A DNA stretch of 64,000 nt from Sitta carolinensis (Eukaryota; Chordata; Aves; Passeriformes; Sittidae): NCBI GenBank assembly GCA_032173965.1, contig CM063283.1:40545743-40609742 (forward strand), written 5' to 3'. The translations under genes were made by a program, and so were the position numbers. The notes beneath the pieces were generated by a model. The model ran no database searches. It saw only the letters and a list, made by a program, of their open reading frames with translations, and was not told the DNA's origin. Below, in pieces: positions 63,439-64,000 of this stretch (position 1 is the first letter of the stretch; each line of letters opens with the position of its first letter).

Positions 63439-64000
63439 GTAATTTAGCAACCAAGTGAATCCAAAAATAATGTGAATGTTAGGAAAACTAACAATACAGG
63501 AGCTCTTCTGGAAATTATTTGCAACTAAAAATATAAGACAATTAAACCAAGCAAACAAATTAGAAATATAAATGAAAACCTGTGAAAACCCACCACCTAA
63601 CGCCTGGGTTGCACTTTAAAATTTTTCATAGCTCCTTAACTATTAATTTTGTGTTTAAATATTTTTCTATGCTTATGAAGAAAGACAGTAGTAGGAGAGT
63701 TTATAAAAATGCCATAATTATATATCATTTTACCTTTCATCATACTTCTCATCATAAAGTAATTAAATGGTATGTATGCATTTTCTCTTCCTAATAACTA
63801 GAAAAATAATGCAATATATTTTTAACACTAATTTTTCGCAGATAATTTCATGTATCTTCTTAAAATGAAGGGAAAATAAATTTTTAATCTGCAAATTCAT
63901 AGAAATTTATTTTAGAACAGTTAAAGGCACAAACTACTTCTTTGAAAAGAAACAGTATAATAGAATACTGGGGAAAGTGAGAAAGTATGAAAGGATATGA
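63439..64000. other. AT-rich window end, no gene
   Basis: No coding region or named repeat is visible. The 70-codon frame at 63582-63794 has no motif. Confidence 0.6.

Noticed and set aside
1..64000. CRISPR arrays, bacterial operons, tRNA or rRNA genes
   Set aside because: I saw no regularly spaced direct repeats with unique spacers, no cloverleaf-type A- and B-box pair that I could support, no rRNA text and no prokaryotic gene packing. The sequence is vertebrate.

Overview
The window looks like an interspersed-repeat-bearing gene desert, or the inside of a very long intron, from a bird genome, most likely a songbird. The sequence is AT-rich, has no operon-like packing and contains no open reading frame that I recognise as a cellular protein. 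Two blocks end in the CR1 3' tail motif (tctatgattc), which is the hallmark of sauropsid CR1 LINEs. About eighteen solo or fragmentary retroviral LTRs fit the avian ERVL-like and ERVK-like classes, and this LTR-over-CR1 balance is more songbird-like than chicken-like. The species call is inference from these families. I see no rRNA, tRNA, CRISPR array, or complete gag, pol or env.

Layout: an LTR at 1.47-2.10 kb; an ERVK-like LTR at 4.63-5.33 kb; a truncated ERVL-like LTR at 9.22-9.89 kb; a 290-bp purine tract at 11.16-11.45 kb; a CR1 tail at 13.15-13.45 kb; two LTRs end to end at 16.22-17.26 kb; an ERVK-like LTR (19.76-20.33 kb) and a long ERVL-like LTR (20.86-22.22 kb); another LTR at 25.10-25.69 kb; then about 10 kb with almost no recognisable repeat. 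At 35.56-36.76 kb one LTR is inserted in inverse orientation inside an older LTR. A cluster at 42.1-48.0 kb holds four LTRs, and a second cluster at 52.97-57.05 kb holds a CR1 and three LTRs almost back to back. Two more LTRs lie at 62.5-63.4 kb. Together these repeats cover roughly 14 kb, a little over a fifth of the window.

The strongest evidence is structural. Many LTRs run from TG to CA, carry AATAAA and sometimes TATA boxes in the expected places, and are bounded by target-site duplications (TSDs) readable by eye. TSDs of 5 bp (TAGTC, GTGTA, AGGTC) go with one set of LTR families. TSDs of 6 bp (GTATAG, ATTAGA, CCTGCT) go with another. This matches the integrase footprints known for ERVL and ERVK respectively. 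Nearly all copies are solo LTRs, so internal coding regions have been lost by LTR-LTR recombination.

The unique sequence between repeats has several stretches that are less AT-rich or dense in homeodomain (TAATTA), octamer (ATGCAAAT) or Sox-like motifs. They look like possible conserved noncoding enhancers, which only an alignment can confirm. I did not find a new molecular system. The most interesting items are the nested and inverted LTR arrangements, the DNA with non-B structural potential, and the candidate enhancers.
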